Source: SIG607 sp045533195 (GTDB lineage: Bacteria > Bacillota > Clostridia > Oscillospirales > Acutalibacteraceae). Taken from it: 36,704 nucleotides of DNA. Each line of letters starts with the position of its first letter. Positions within the stretch are counted from its first letter, which is position 1. The stretch is from positions 1 to 36,704 of the forward strand of contig JAZSHI010000002.1 of NCBI GenBank assembly GCA_045533195.1, given 5' to 3'. The position numbers and the translations under genes are program-made. Below the pieces are notes generated by a model. The model ran no database searches and was not told where the DNA came from. It saw only the letters and a list, made by a program, of their open reading frames with translations. Below, one piece after another: positions 5,477 through 13,719 of the stretch.

Positions 5477-6775
5477 ATGGAATCTTTATGGACACAAAGT
5501 GTAGATATTAAAAGTTTTGAACCCTTAAATAGTGACATAAAAACCGAAGTACTGATAGTCGGCGGCGGTATTGCAGGTGTTTTATGCGCTTATATGCTTA
5601 AAAAATCGGGTGTAAAGTGTGTTTTAATAGAAGCCGATAGAATACTTAGGGGAGTTAGCGGCTATACAACAGCAAAAATTACAGTTCAACACGGTTTAAT
5701 ATATGATGAAATTATAAGCAAATACGGGGTAGAAGCGGCTGAAATGTATCTTAAAGCTCAAGAGGAAGCTTTGCAAACCTATATTCAAATGTCTCGTAAA
5801 ATTGACTGTGATTTTGTAATAACGGACGCCTGTGTCTATTCAACAAATAATTTGCGTGAAATCGAACGGGAAGCTGCAGCATATCATAAAATAGGCTTAA
5901 AGGCTGATTTTAAAGAAAATATACCGTTGCCTATTGAAACTAATGGTGCGTTAAGAATAAATAATCAGGCGCAATTTAATCCTTTGAAATTTTGTTCTTC
6001 TTTAATTTCCGATTTAACTATATTTGAAAATACAAAAGCGATAGAACTATTTGATGGCGGAATGATTACAGATAAGGGTAAAATTTTTGCCGAGAAAATT
6101 ATAATTGCCACACATTTTCCTATTTTTAATAAGTATGGCGGATATTTTTTAAAGATGTACCAGCATCGCTCATATGTAATTGCTTTAGAAAATGCAGAAC
6201 TTCCTGATGCTATGTACGTTGATGCTGATATAAAGGGGTTATCATTCAGGAAATATAACGGTAATTTGCTTCTTGGCGGAGGTAGTCACAGAACGGGTAA
6301 AAAGGGTGGTAATTGGCAGGAATTAAGAGAATTTACCCAGAAGCATTACGGACAAAGCAGGGAAGTTGCTCATTGGGCTACTCAAGACTGTATTACGCTT
6401 GATGGTATTGCTTATATCGGAAAGTACTCCAAAAGACTTCCTAACGTCTATGTGGCTACCGGCTTTAATAAATGGGGAATGACCTCTTCTATGGTATCGG
6501 CAAAGCTTTTAACCGATATGATTTGCGAAAAAGAGAATGAATATGCAGAGATTTTTTCTCCCTTTAGAAGCTTACTCCATCCTCAGTTGGCAATAAATTC
6601 AATAGAGTCGATTGTAAATATTCTCACACCAACAGTACCGCGTTGCTCACATCTTGGCTGTGCCCTTAAATATAACAAGGTTGAACATTCGTGGGATTGT
6701 CCCTGTCACGGTTCGAGATTTACCAAAGAGGGAAAACTTATCGAAAATCCTGCTACTTCTGATAAGAAAATGTAA
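5477..6775 (+). CDS. FAD-dependent oxidoreductase with C-terminal Rieske [2Fe-2S] domain
   Basis: The 432-residue protein has an N-terminal FAD-binding site (VLIVGGGIAGVLCAYMLKKSG, shown here in part as GGGIAG, about residues 28-48) and the DAO-family fold. The end is a Rieske cluster site: CSHLGC near residue 395 and CPCHGSRF near residue 412, which gives the Cys-x-His and Cys-x2-His ligands. The final ENPA is the usual end of this domain. It is probably a soluble redox enzyme with an unknown substrate. GGAGGA lies 7 nt before the ATG. It is a single gene between the accessory region and the dehydrogenase. Confidence 0.9.
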   Translation: MESLWTQSVDIKSFEPLNSDIKTEVLIVGGGIAGVLCAYMLKKSGVKCVLIEADRILRGVSGYTTAKITVQHGLIYDEIISKYGVEAAEMYLKAQEEALQTYIQMSRKIDCDFVITDACVYSTNNLREIEREAAAYHKIGLKADFKENIPLPIETNGALRINNQAQFNPLKFCSSLISDLTIFENTKAIELFDGGMITDKGKIFAEKIIIATHFPIFNKYGGYFLKMYQHRSYVIALENAELPDAMYVDADIKGLSFRKYNGNLLLGGGSHRTGKKGGNWQELREFTQKHYGQSREVAHWATQDCITLDGIAYIGKYSKRLPNVYVATGFNKWGMTSSMVSAKLLTDMICEKENEYAEIFSPFRSLLHPQLAINSIESIVNILTPTVPRCSHLGCALKYNKVEHSWDCPCHGSRFTKEGKLIENPATSDKKM

Positions 6776-6790
6776 ATTTTATTGTTTTAG

Positions 6791-6818
6791 TTGACAAAAC
6801 TCAAAAATCTGCTATAAT
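6791..6818 (+). promoter_or_regulatory. Sigma-A promoter of the LDH2-type dehydrogenase
   Basis: TTGACA (6791-6796) and TATAAT (6813-6818), both full consensus, have a 16-nt spacer. The start point would be near 6825, about 12 nt before the leader hairpin. Confidence 0.85.
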
Positions 6819-6836
6819 AATCTTCGGAGTTATTGG

Positions 6837-6871
6837 CGCACTTATTCTTTTGGGGTAGGTGCGTTTTTTTT
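6837..6871 (+). terminator. Terminator-like hairpin in the dehydrogenase leader
   Basis: CGCACTTA (6837-6844) pairs with TAGGTGCG (6856-6863, one G-U), followed by eight Ts and then the ribosome site. It lies between a consensus promoter and the start codon, so it probably limits or regulates read-through into the gene. Confidence 0.65.
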
Positions 6872-6889
6872 AATAAGGAGGAATTAATA

Positions 6890-8002
6890 ATGGCAAAAAC
6901 TAATATTGTTGATTGGAAAACTATTACCGATTTCGTAATTGATGCTTTTGTTGGTTACGGAATCCCCAGAGCAGACGCTGAAATTTGTGCAGACGTTTTG
7001 CTCGAATCTGATAAAAGAGGTATTGAATCTCACGGTGTAAACCGCTTTAAGCCTGTTTATCTTGACAGAATTAAGGCAGGTATTCAAAACGCTGTTACCG
7101 AAATTGAGATTATAAAAGAAACACCTACCACCGCAGTTATTGTCGGTCATCACGGTATGGGACAGGTTATCGGTCATAAGGCTATGAGTATGGCAATTGC
7201 TAAAGCCAAAGAATACGGTATGGGTATGGTAGTTGTACGTAACTCCTGCCACTACGGTATTGCAGGCTACTATTCTTCTATGGCTACAAAGGCAGGCTGT
7301 ATCGGTATGACGGGTACAAACGCTCGTCCTTCTGTTGCGCCTACTCACGGTGTAGAGGGTATGTTTGGTACAAATCCCTTCACAATCGGTGTACCTACCG
7401 ATGAAGCTTTTGATTTTAATTTTGACTGTGCAACCTCTATTACTCAAAACGGTAAGGTAGAATATTATGAGCGTATAGGCGAGGATGTTCACCCCGGTAC
7501 TATTATTGCAGACGACGGCTCTGCTGTTGAGGGTGATGCAGGTGTTGCTCTTAAGAAAATAAGAAACGGTACAGCCGCTCTTACTACCTTAGGCGGTATT
7601 GGTGAAGACCTCGGCGGTTATAAGGGATATGGCTTTGCATTAGCAGTAGAATTCTTCTCTTCAATTCTTCAGGACGGCGCTTACGGAAAAGCTCTTGACG
7701 GTAAGGATGAAAACGGAAACATCCGTCCTTATCAGCTCGGTCATTGGTTTATCGCTATTGATACCGATCATTTTATGGGTGAGGAAGTTGCTCGTAAAAA
7801 AGCAGGTGAAATCAGTCGCAGTATGAGAGCCTCCAAGAAAGCACCGGGAGCTGAAAGAATCTATACTGCAGGGGAAAAGGAATACGAAATCCGCCTTGCA
7901 AGAAAAGACGGTGTGCCTATTAACGAATCGGTACAAAAGGAAATTATTGCTGTTCGTGATGAATTAGGACTTACACAGTACAAATTCCCTTGGGAAGAAT
8001 AA
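6890..8002 (+). CDS. Malate/L-lactate dehydrogenase family protein (LDH2 type)
   Basis: The 370-residue protein belongs to the LDH2/MDG2 family of NAD(P)-dependent 2-hydroxyacid dehydrogenases, distinct from classic Rossmann LDH. Typical parts are LLESDKRGIESHGVNRF (about residues 36-52), GHHGMGQ, VVVRNSCHYGIAGYY with the catalytic His region, MTGTNARPSVAPTHG and a Gly-rich GGYKGYGFAL before the C-terminal domain. The exact substrate (malate, lactate, ureidoglycolate or another) cannot be read from motifs. The ATG at 6890 is chosen over the frame's upstream extension because AAGGAGGA precedes it and the upstream part overlaps the leader hairpin. It has its own promoter, leader hairpin and terminator. 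Confidence 0.88.
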   Translation: MAKTNIVDWKTITDFVIDAFVGYGIPRADAEICADVLLESDKRGIESHGVNRFKPVYLDRIKAGIQNAVTEIEIIKETPTTAVIVGHHGMGQVIGHKAMSMAIAKAKEYGMGMVVVRNSCHYGIAGYYSSMATKAGCIGMTGTNARPSVAPTHGVEGMFGTNPFTIGVPTDEAFDFNFDCATSITQNGKVEYYERIGEDVHPGTIIADDGSAVEGDAGVALKKIRNGTAALTTLGGIGEDLGGYKGYGFALAVEFFSSILQDGAYGKALDGKDENGNIRPYQLGHWFIAIDTDHFMGEEVARKKAGEISRSMRASKKAPGAERIYTAGEKEYEIRLARKDGVPINESVQKEIIAVRDELGLTQYKFPWEE

Positions 8003-8007
8003 TTTTT

Positions 8008-8033
8008 AAAGAGACGGGAAACCGTCTCTTTTT
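8008..8033 (+). terminator. Terminator of the LDH2-type gene
   Basis: AAAGAGACGG (8008-8017) and CCGTCTCTTT (8022-8031) form a 10-bp stem with a GAAA loop and a T-run. Confidence 0.9.
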
Positions 8034-8092
8034 GTTATGCTGGTGGATAAAAAGCAATATGAGATGGTAAAGGTACAATAGGATAAATAACT

Positions 8093-8140
8093 ATCATACC
8101 ATATTTTAATGTATCCTTGTAAAACACTCGAAAGTATGAT
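8093..8140. repeat. ATCATAC/GTATGAT inverted repeat, possible inverted remnant of the composite repeat
   Basis: ATCATAC at 8093-8099 and GTATGAT at 8134-8140 frame about 34 bases. Read on the minus strand, the right half begins ATCATACTTTCGAGTG, close to the TCATACTTTCGGTG near the start of repeat copy B, and ends GGTATGAT as that repeat does. The match is short and may be a degraded copy. Confidence 0.4.
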
Positions 8141-8198
8141 ATGATTTTTTATGCAGAAATATGCTTTTTGTTATACAGAGTAAGTAGGTGAATTAAAT

Positions 8199-9080
8199 TT
8201 GATAAACGAGGTTGTAAATCACCATTTTAATACTAGTATAAAAGAAAAAATACGACTTGAAAATGGGTGGAAGGAGTCTTGGTTATTAGTTCTATCTAAT
8301 AATCAAAAAATTGTATTTCGAGCTTGTGAAGATTATACCAACATATTTGAGCGTGAAAAATTCTTTTATGATAGCGTAAATAAAAGTATAGGTAAAATAT
8401 GTCCTGATGTTTATGCTGTGGACGGTAGTTGTCAACATTATGATAAAGCATATCAAATATCAGAATATATTGAAGGAAAAAGTTTAAGAAATATCTTACA
8501 AACGAGTCACAACGAAAGTAAAGAAGAAATCTATTATAAAATAGGGGAAACAGTAGCTTGTATAAATAAAATACAGATTGATTCTAATCATCCGTATGTA
8601 AAAGATGGATATTCTTGGGAATTCCATTATGCATACAAACTGTTGCAACCTCAATTATTAAGAATTGTAAAGAATGAAGTTTTGACCAATAATGAAGCAG
8701 AAAAATTATGCAGTATGATTAGTCGATTTAAACCCGACATTACACATTCTTTTTTGCACCGAGATATTCGCCCAGATAATATTTTATATAATGATGGTAG
8801 GTTATTTGTTATTGATGCGGAAACTTGTGAGTTTGGTGATCCTTTGAACGATTTAGCACGTATCAATTTAGAGTGGCACTATTGGGAAATGTATGACAGT
8901 TTATTAGATGGTTATAAAAGTGTAATGAAAATCGATACGGATAACGAATTGTTTTATTTTTATCAACTTGAATTATTGGCTGAAATTTTAGATATGCATT
9001 TTAATCACGGATGTGCTAATTCTACAACACCTTTTTTTGAGAATAAATTTAAAAAAATTAAAAGTGAACTGTTGTATTAA
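8199..9080 (+). CDS. APH-family phosphotransferase (aminoglycoside/choline kinase fold)
   Basis: The 293-residue protein has the two-lobed kinase fold of aminoglycoside and small-molecule phosphotransferases. The catalytic loop FLHRDIRPDNIL (about residues 185-196) gives the His-x-Asp base and the Asn, and VIDAETCEFGDP (about 204-215) gives the metal-binding Asp. The N-lobe has KIVFRACED where a Lys would bind phosphate. The substrate is unknown: it may be an antibiotic, a sugar or a metabolite, and resistance should not be assumed. The proposed start is a TTG at 8199 with TAGGTG 8 nt upstream; no in-frame ATG is better. The gene is flanked by degraded repeats on both sides, which suggests it came in as an accessory unit. 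Confidence 0.8.
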   Translation: MINEVVNHHFNTSIKEKIRLENGWKESWLLVLSNNQKIVFRACEDYTNIFEREKFFYDSVNKSIGKICPDVYAVDGSCQHYDKAYQISEYIEGKSLRNILQTSHNESKEEIYYKIGETVACINKIQIDSNHPYVKDGYSWEFHYAYKLLQPQLLRIVKNEVLTNNEAEKLCSMISRFKPDITHSFLHRDIRPDNILYNDGRLFVIDAETCEFGDPLNDLARINLEWHYWEMYDSLLDGYKSVMKIDTDNELFYFYQLELLAEILDMHFNHGCANSTTPFFENKFKKIKSELLY

Positions 9081-9107
9081 AATCAAGAATCCACTTGCTT
9101 TTATGTA

Positions 9108-9174
9108 GGTTTAGAGCTTGTTGAAATACTTTCACAAGTTAAAAAGATAAGCCTCCCTTTAGGGCAAGGGAGGC
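9108..9174 (+). repeat. Degraded copy C of the hairpin part of the repeat
   Basis: An imperfect CTTGTTGAA...TTTCACAAG hairpin (about 9117-9138) and a perfect 9-bp stem GCCTCCCTT (9151-9159) with AAGGGAGGC (9166-9174) follow the phosphotransferase gene. The order and spacing copy the TTCCACAAG hairpin and GCCTCCC stem of copies A and B, but the inner CAAAAC/GTTTTG part and the right arm are missing. It may serve as terminator. Confidence 0.6.
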
Positions 9175-9179
9175 TATAT

Positions 9180-9208
9180 CTGTCTCTAATTTAACACAAG
9201 CATATAAA
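9180..9208 (+). promoter_or_regulatory. Recurrent promoter-like box, copy C
   Basis: CTGTCT (9180-9185), a 17-nt spacer containing TTTAACACAAGCA, identical over that run to copy B, and TATAAA (9203-9208). It stands about 75 nt before the sigma factor gene and could transcribe it. Confidence 0.55.
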
Positions 9209-9282
9209 TAAGGAATTATGTATCCTTTAGTTGTATAATAGGTGAAAGGTTTAGATGTGAACCGAAATTAAGGAGGATAAAA

Positions 9283-9831
9283 ATGGATAACGGCGCAAGT
9301 AGCTACCGCCGTTTCCTTGACGGTGATGAAAGTGCCTTTGACGAGATAATCAAGGAACTGTTTGACGGTCTTGTTTTCTTTATAAACCGCTACGTCCGTG
9401 ATGTGCATACTGCCGAAGATATTGCTATTGATGTTTTTACCGAGCTTATAGTAAATAAGCACCGCTATAACTTTAAAGTTATGCTTAAAACTTATTTATA
9501 TATGCTTGGCAGAAGCCGAGCTCTTAATTACATAAAGCATAATAAGGTTATTGACTTTTGTGAACTTAAAGAGGCGCAGTGCGTATCGGACAGTAAGCTG
9601 CTCGAAGAAACAATTCTTCAAAATGAAAGAAAAAGAATTATAAACGAAGCCTTGTCTTCATTGTCGGAAGATAAGAGAGCGGTAATTCATCTTATTTATT
9701 TTGAGGATTTAACATACGAGCAGGCGGCTAAGATTATGAAGAAAAACCGAAAGCAGATAGATAATCTTTTGTATCGCGCTAAAGGTGAGCTTCGCATCAT
9801 TCTTGGAAAGGATGGTGAGCTTTTATTATGA
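9283..9831 (+). CDS. ECF-type RNA polymerase sigma factor
   Basis: The 182-residue protein has sigma region 2 (about residues 8-75: DESAFDEIIKELF, then HTAEDIAIDVFTELI, close to the usual D-A-E-D-x-x-Q-E/D-x-F core) and sigma region 4 (about 118-176: LSSLSEDKRAVIHLIYFEDLTYEQAAKIMKKNRKQIDNLLYRAKGEL in part), with the helix-turn-helix that reads the -35. It directs RNA polymerase to a small extracytoplasmic-stress-type regulon. AAGGAGGA lies just before the ATG. The stop overlaps the start of the next gene by ATGA, so the two are co-translated, as is normal for a sigma/anti-sigma pair. Confidence 0.92.
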   Translation: MDNGASSYRRFLDGDESAFDEIIKELFDGLVFFINRYVRDVHTAEDIAIDVFTELIVNKHRYNFKVMLKTYLYMLGRSRALNYIKHNKVIDFCELKEAQCVSDSKLLEETILQNERKRIINEALSSLSEDKRAVIHLIYFEDLTYEQAAKIMKKNRKQIDNLLYRAKGELRIILGKDGELLL

Positions 9832-10421
9832 AAAATATTGATGAAATAAAGGCGGAAGTGTTCCGCCGCAGCAAAGAAAAAATAAAAAAACGTAAAAAAA
9901 TGCGAAATGTAGTTATTACTTTGTGTGTTTGTGTTATGACTATATCTGTGATTTTTGCTTATCAATTTAACCTTTTTGACGTAAATAAAAGCGGTTCGGA
10001 CGGTAATTTTATGTCTGAGGAAAATTACGGTGTAGAATTTTCATCCTTGAAGATAGAAGGTAATAATAAAGTAAGAACTGAAAAAGACGGTAGCAATATA
10101 GAAAAAATATACAATATTCTTGCTTCTTCAAAAGAAATTGACGATAGCATTTCGGACCAAGAAGCTGTGCCGCCAAAAACTCAAGGTACGACTAAATATG
10201 AAAACTATTCCTATTTTATAGGGGATAGCACTCATATCTGTAATAGCGAAACGGAATATATTTTAACCTTTAAATCTAAAAAAGGTGAAGACAAAGTATA
10301 TATTCTTAAAGGTAATGTTCTTACCGATAAATCGTCAAAGCAAGAGGTAAAACTAACCAATGCTGAGTTGATTGAGCTTCAAAAACTTTTAAATCTTCAA
10401 ATAATATTGGAGGAAAAATAA
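9828..10421 (+). CDS. Single-pass membrane protein, probable anti-sigma factor
   Basis: The 197-residue protein has a charged cytosolic N-terminus (about 24 residues, KAEVFRRSKEKIKKRKK), one membrane helix (about 26-46, VVITLCVCVMTISVIFAY) and an outside domain of about 150 residues with no known motif. This layout and the 4-base overlap with the sigma gene fit an anti-sigma factor that holds the sigma at the membrane. The cytosolic part is shorter than a classic zinc-binding anti-sigma domain and lacks the His-Cys-Cys pattern, so the call is by context only. Confidence 0.65.
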   Translation: MKNIDEIKAEVFRRSKEKIKKRKKMRNVVITLCVCVMTISVIFAYQFNLFDVNKSGSDGNFMSEENYGVEFSSLKIEGNNKVRTEKDGSNIEKIYNILASSKEIDDSISDQEAVPPKTQGTTKYENYSYFIGDSTHICNSETEYILTFKSKKGEDKVYILKGNVLTDKSSKQEVKLTNAELIELQKLLNLQIILEEK

Positions 10422-10422
10422 T

Positions 10423-11319
10423 ATGAAAAGAACTGTAGCTGTTTTACTTATTTTTCTTGCTTTGTTTTTACTATGTTCTTGTAGTATTAAACCCGAAGAT
10501 AATGAAAAAAAGGTTGAATTTGATGCGCAATATATTCGCACAGGTGCCTATGCAGAAATAAACAGTTATCCTATTTTGGCTGTTTTGCGGTCCCAAGAAG
10601 AACTAAATGCATATTATAATGCAAATAAGAATAGGTTTTATCTTGAACGCAGAGTCATTAAGGAAGGATACATTAATGAAACTGTTGGATTTCTTGATGC
10701 CATAGATAAATACGATGAAGAATTTTTTAAAAATGAAGCGCTTGTTATTATAGCGCTTGAAGAAGTAAGCGGTTCTATCACACACGAAATAAGTAATGTT
10801 TGGTTAAACGCTGACGGTAAATTCTGTGTGGAAATAGATTCTAACATCCCTTATATGTGCGACGATGCAATGCAGCATTGGCATATTATAATCGAAATTC
10901 CTAAAGAAAAAGCACCGAAAGACTATGAGGATATTTTAGTTTATAAGGATAATAAGCTTTTGAACGGTGATGGGCATACCCACAACCCCTTAGATGAGGG
11001 AAACGGCGAGGTTGAGCCTACAGAGGGTTATTGCGGAAATACAATGACCACCATTTACTTTGATAATGAAAAAAGCTATACCTTTATGGCGGGAAACTCT
11101 GTGGCTATGACCGATATATTACGCAATCTCGATTATGATAAGAAGAAGCTATGTAAATGTTTGCCCGAATATACTGTTGATACCGAATTCGGTACAGGGT
11201 ATGGAATAAATCTGAATGAAGGCTATGTAAGATGCGAAAAAGGTCAGGCTGATTTAACCAGGGCGCAAATTGATAAATTAAAGACAATTATTATATGGGC
11301 GCAAGAAAAAGCAGAATAG
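10423..11319 (+). CDS. Lipoprotein in the sigma factor operon, function unknown
   Basis: The 298-residue protein starts with a lipoprotein signal (VAVLLIFLALFLLCSC; the lipid-bearing Cys is one of the two in LCSC). A middle part FFKNEALVIIALEEVSGSITHEI is reminiscent of PrcB-like secreted domains, but weakly. A Gly/Glu/His-rich linker (GDGHTHNPLDEGNGEVEP) separates a C-terminal domain with paired Cys (EGYCGNTMTT, KLCKCLPEY). It starts one base after the previous stop, after AGGAGGA, so it belongs to the sigma operon. It could be the outer sensor or a target of the system. Confidence 0.65.
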   Translation: MKRTVAVLLIFLALFLLCSCSIKPEDNEKKVEFDAQYIRTGAYAEINSYPILAVLRSQEELNAYYNANKNRFYLERRVIKEGYINETVGFLDAIDKYDEEFFKNEALVIIALEEVSGSITHEISNVWLNADGKFCVEIDSNIPYMCDDAMQHWHIIIEIPKEKAPKDYEDILVYKDNKLLNGDGHTHNPLDEGNGEVEPTEGYCGNTMTTIYFDNEKSYTFMAGNSVAMTDILRNLDYDKKKLCKCLPEYTVDTEFGTGYGINLNEGYVRCEKGQADLTRAQIDKLKTIIIWAQEKAE

Positions 11320-11329
11320 GAGTGATTTT

Positions 11330-12430
11330 ATGAAAAAGAAAATTTGGATACCTATAATTGTTATGGTTTCTTTACTTCTTATTTTGCTTACTCCCATTCC
11401 TAAAGCCTCCTATGATGACGGCGGAACAAGAGAATATGTATCGCTTACCTATAGAATAGTAGATTGGAACAGAGTGCACTCTGATGGAGTATATGAAAAT
11501 ACACGGATATACTTTGGAAAATACCGTAATAAATCAATTGATGAATTGTGGGAAAGGGAAGGTGTAGAACAAAAGGGAAATCCTAATGATTTTAGACCTC
11601 TTGAATTCAAAGGAATTTGGCTTAACCAAAGTGCTGCTGTGGAGAAAAACAGTAATGCTTTTGCAGATATCCGAATCACAAAAATATATTCGAACTGCTT
11701 TTTTGCTACCACGGTTGTTCCTATGCCTTATGAAATAAAGCTTAACGGAAAGCTCGGCGACGAATGGTGCGTAGGCGATCAAATTATTTGCACATATGAA
11801 AACGTGTATTATGATGAGTTAAATCATAGGTATGAAGCTGATTTTAAGGATGTAAAAGTCAGTACCTTTGAGCTTGATCCATATGCTTGTTATAAGCCGG
11901 TAATATATTTATATCCCGAAAGGGAAACAGAGGTAGAGGTAAATCTGAACTTAGACGGAAAGCTTACCTGCACCTATCCGTTATATAAGGATGGATGGAG
12001 GGTTAAAGCTATGCCTGACGGCACACTTATTGATGTCAGCGGACAGACTTATAACTATCTTTATTGGGAAGGCGAAACCTACGCAAAGTATGATTTATCC
12101 AAAGGCTTTTGTGTAAAGGGCGAGAATATGGCAGCATTTTTAGAGGATGCTCTTAGTAAACTCGGTTTAAACAGAAAGGAAGCTAATGAATTTATAGTCT
12201 ATTGGTTACCCTTAATGCAAGAAAACCCGTATAACGTAATTTCTTTCCAAACTCAAACCTATACCGATGCGGCAAAGCTTGATGTTAAGCCTTCACCCGA
12301 TACGGTTATTCGAGTATTTATGGTATGGCAAAAATCTGATGAATTTAAAAAAATACCTGAACAAAAATTAACTTCGCCAAAACGTAAAGGCTTTACGGTA
12401 ATCGAATGGGGCGGAACGCAAATCAATTAA
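11330..12430 (+). CDS. Membrane-anchored protein with KPVIYLYP domain, function unknown
   Basis: The 366-residue protein has an N-terminal membrane anchor (IPIIVMVSLLLILLTPIP, about residues 6-23) and an outside part in two blocks. The first (about 30-185) includes a small beta domain (ADIRITKIYSNCFFATTV, GDQIICTYENV). The second starts with CYKPVIYLYPERETEVEV and has YPLYKDGWRVKAMPDGTL and YNYLYWEGE. That second block is found in various secreted proteins of Firmicutes and other bacteria, but I know of no assigned role. It follows the lipoprotein with AGGAG in the 10-base gap and ends at a terminator, which closes the four-gene sigma operon. Confidence 0.65.
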   Translation: MKKKIWIPIIVMVSLLLILLTPIPKASYDDGGTREYVSLTYRIVDWNRVHSDGVYENTRIYFGKYRNKSIDELWEREGVEQKGNPNDFRPLEFKGIWLNQSAAVEKNSNAFADIRITKIYSNCFFATTVVPMPYEIKLNGKLGDEWCVGDQIICTYENVYYDELNHRYEADFKDVKVSTFELDPYACYKPVIYLYPERETEVEVNLNLDGKLTCTYPLYKDGWRVKAMPDGTLIDVSGQTYNYLYWEGETYAKYDLSKGFCVKGENMAAFLEDALSKLGLNRKEANEFIVYWLPLMQENPYNVISFQTQTYTDAAKLDVKPSPDTVIRVFMVWQKSDEFKKIPEQKLTSPKRKGFTVIEWGGTQIN

Positions 12431-12432
12431 TG

Positions 12433-12460
12433 AAAATCACCTGCGTGTCAGGTGATTTTT
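12433..12460 (+). terminator. Terminator of the sigma factor operon
   Basis: AAAATCACCTG (12433-12443) and CAGGTGATTTT (12449-12459) form an 11-bp stem with a CGTGT loop and a T-run. Confidence 0.9.
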
Positions 12461-12465
12461 ATGTC

Positions 12466-12494
12466 TTGCCAACTGTTTATTACTGTGTTAAAAT
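12466..12494 (+). promoter_or_regulatory. Promoter of the GNAT-HD gene pair
   Basis: TTGCCA (12466-12471) and TAAAAT (12489-12494) with a 17-nt spacer, about 20 nt before the acetyltransferase start. Confidence 0.6.
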
Positions 12495-12512
12495 ATTTAT
12501 CGGTGATATTTG

Positions 12513-12950
12513 ATGAATTTAGTGATAAAAAACTTTGACCAACTTTCAAGCAGGGAAGTATATGAGATTCTTCGTGCTCGTTCACAAATTTTTATTGTCG
12601 AAGGAAAAATGAACTGTCAGGATATTGACTCACGCGATTTTTACAGCCGTCATTATTTTTTAGAGGAAGACGGACATGTTATGGCCTATATGCGTGTGTA
12701 TTTTGAAAACGAAAATGATGACAGCGTTAAAATAGGACGTGTGCTTACCATTAAACATTTGGTTGGCCTTGGCAAAAAATTATTTGAAAGCAGCCTTTCG
12801 GATATTAAGGAATATTTTAGGGTTAAAAAAATAGTTTTGCACTCTCAAAAACACGCTATGGGATTTTATGAAAAACTGGGTTTTCAAACTATATCCGATG
12901 AATTTATTGAAGAGGGCGTTATTCACGTTACTATGATGCTCGATATCTAA
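12513..12950 (+). CDS. GNAT-family N-acetyltransferase (ElaA-like)
   Basis: The 145-residue protein resembles the ElaA group: YEILRARSQIFIVEG near the N-terminus, then CQDIDSRDFYSRHYFLEEDGHVMAYMRVYF, KIGRVLTIKHLVGLGKKLFE (where the acetyl-CoA phosphate loop lies) and HSQKHAMGFYEKLGFQ in part near the C-terminus. It transfers an acetyl group from acetyl-CoA to an unknown amine. The loop lacks the full R-G-x-G-x-G pattern (here GLGKKL), but the C-terminal YEKLGF is typical. The ATG at 12513 is used; a TTG right before it is in frame but less likely. The ribosome site (GGTGAT) is weak. Confidence 0.82.
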   Translation: MNLVIKNFDQLSSREVYEILRARSQIFIVEGKMNCQDIDSRDFYSRHYFLEEDGHVMAYMRVYFENENDDSVKIGRVLTIKHLVGLGKKLFESSLSDIKEYFRVKKIVLHSQKHAMGFYEKLGFQTISDEFIEEGVIHVTMMLDI

Positions 12951-12961
12951 GGAGGAAGAAG

Positions 12962-13546
12962 ATGGACAGTCGGTTAAAAAAACAGCTGGAATTTGCCTTG
13001 GAAATAGATAAAGGAAAAGATATTTTCCGTCAGACACACATAACAGGTCTTAAAAGGAAAGAAAACGATGCCGAACACGCTTGGCATATGGCGATTATGG
13101 CATATCTTTTAAGGGAATACAGTAATGAAAAGGTTGATATATTAAAGGTTATTTTAATGTGCCTTATTCACGATATTGTTGAAATTGATGCAGGGGATAC
13201 CTACGCTTACGATAAAGTTAACCTTGAAACCCAAAAGCAACGTGAAGAGATGGCTAAGGAACGTATTTTTTCGCTTCTCCCCGATGAACAAAAGGCTGAA
13301 ATGATTAATCTTTTTGATGAATTTGAAGAAAACAAAACGAATGAAGCCAATTTTGCACACGCTATGGATAATTTACAGCCCCTTATTTTAAATGACAGCA
13401 ATAACGGAGCCGATTGGCGTGAACACGGGATTTTTGCCGAACAGGTATATAAAAGACAAATTAATACCAAAAAAGGTTCGGAAAAGCTTTATGATATTAC
13501 CGAGAAAATTATTGAGAAAAATGTAAAAAAAGGAAATTTGAAATAA
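12962..13546 (+). CDS. HD-domain phosphohydrolase (YfbR/HDDC2-like nucleotidase)
   Basis: The 194-residue protein has the HD pattern: EHAWHMAIMAYLL (about residues 38-50) with the first His, LIHDIVEIDAGD (about 67-78) with the His-Asp pair and a second acid, and a later HAMDNLQPLI with the closing Asp. This is the fold of 5'-deoxynucleotidases and related HDDC2 proteins that remove phosphate from dNMPs; substrate is inferred from family. AAGGAGGA lies 5 nt before the ATG and the acetyltransferase stop is 12 bases upstream, so the two are one unit. Confidence 0.85.
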   Translation: MDSRLKKQLEFALEIDKGKDIFRQTHITGLKRKENDAEHAWHMAIMAYLLREYSNEKVDILKVILMCLIHDIVEIDAGDTYAYDKVNLETQKQREEMAKERIFSLLPDEQKAEMINLFDEFEENKTNEANFAHAMDNLQPLILNDSNNGADWREHGIFAEQVYKRQINTKKGSEKLYDITEKIIEKNVKKGNLK

Positions 13547-13593
13547 AAAACACATAATGACGAAATACTCAAAAAGATTATGGAATAAATTCT

Positions 13594-13619
13594 AAAAAAG
13601 CTCCCAAAGGAGCTTTTTT
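13594..13619. terminator. Terminator after the HD gene
   Basis: AAAAAAGCTCC (13594-13604) and GGAGCTTTTTT (13609-13619) with a CAAA loop; a perfect symmetric terminator that can act in both directions. Confidence 0.9.
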
Positions 13620-13643
13620 GTTTGCGAAAATTTCTTTAAAAGG

Positions 13644-13673
13644 TTGACAAGAAGGGGTAGAATTTGGTACAAT
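13644..13673 (+). promoter_or_regulatory. Promoter of the yicC-remA-gmk-rpoZ-priA operon
   Basis: TTGACA (13644-13649) and TACAAT (13668-13673) with an 18-nt spacer, about 45 nt before the yicC start. No terminator is seen from here to the end of rsgA, so it could serve the whole cluster. Confidence 0.75.
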
Positions 13674-13719
13674 AAAATGAATAAATTGGCGAAGTGCGTC
13701 AATATGGAGTGTGATGTTT

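Noticed and set aside
8199..9080. Aminoglycoside resistance gene
   Set aside because: The fold is that of the phosphotransferase family, but no feature ties it to a specific resistance enzyme, so only the fold is claimed.
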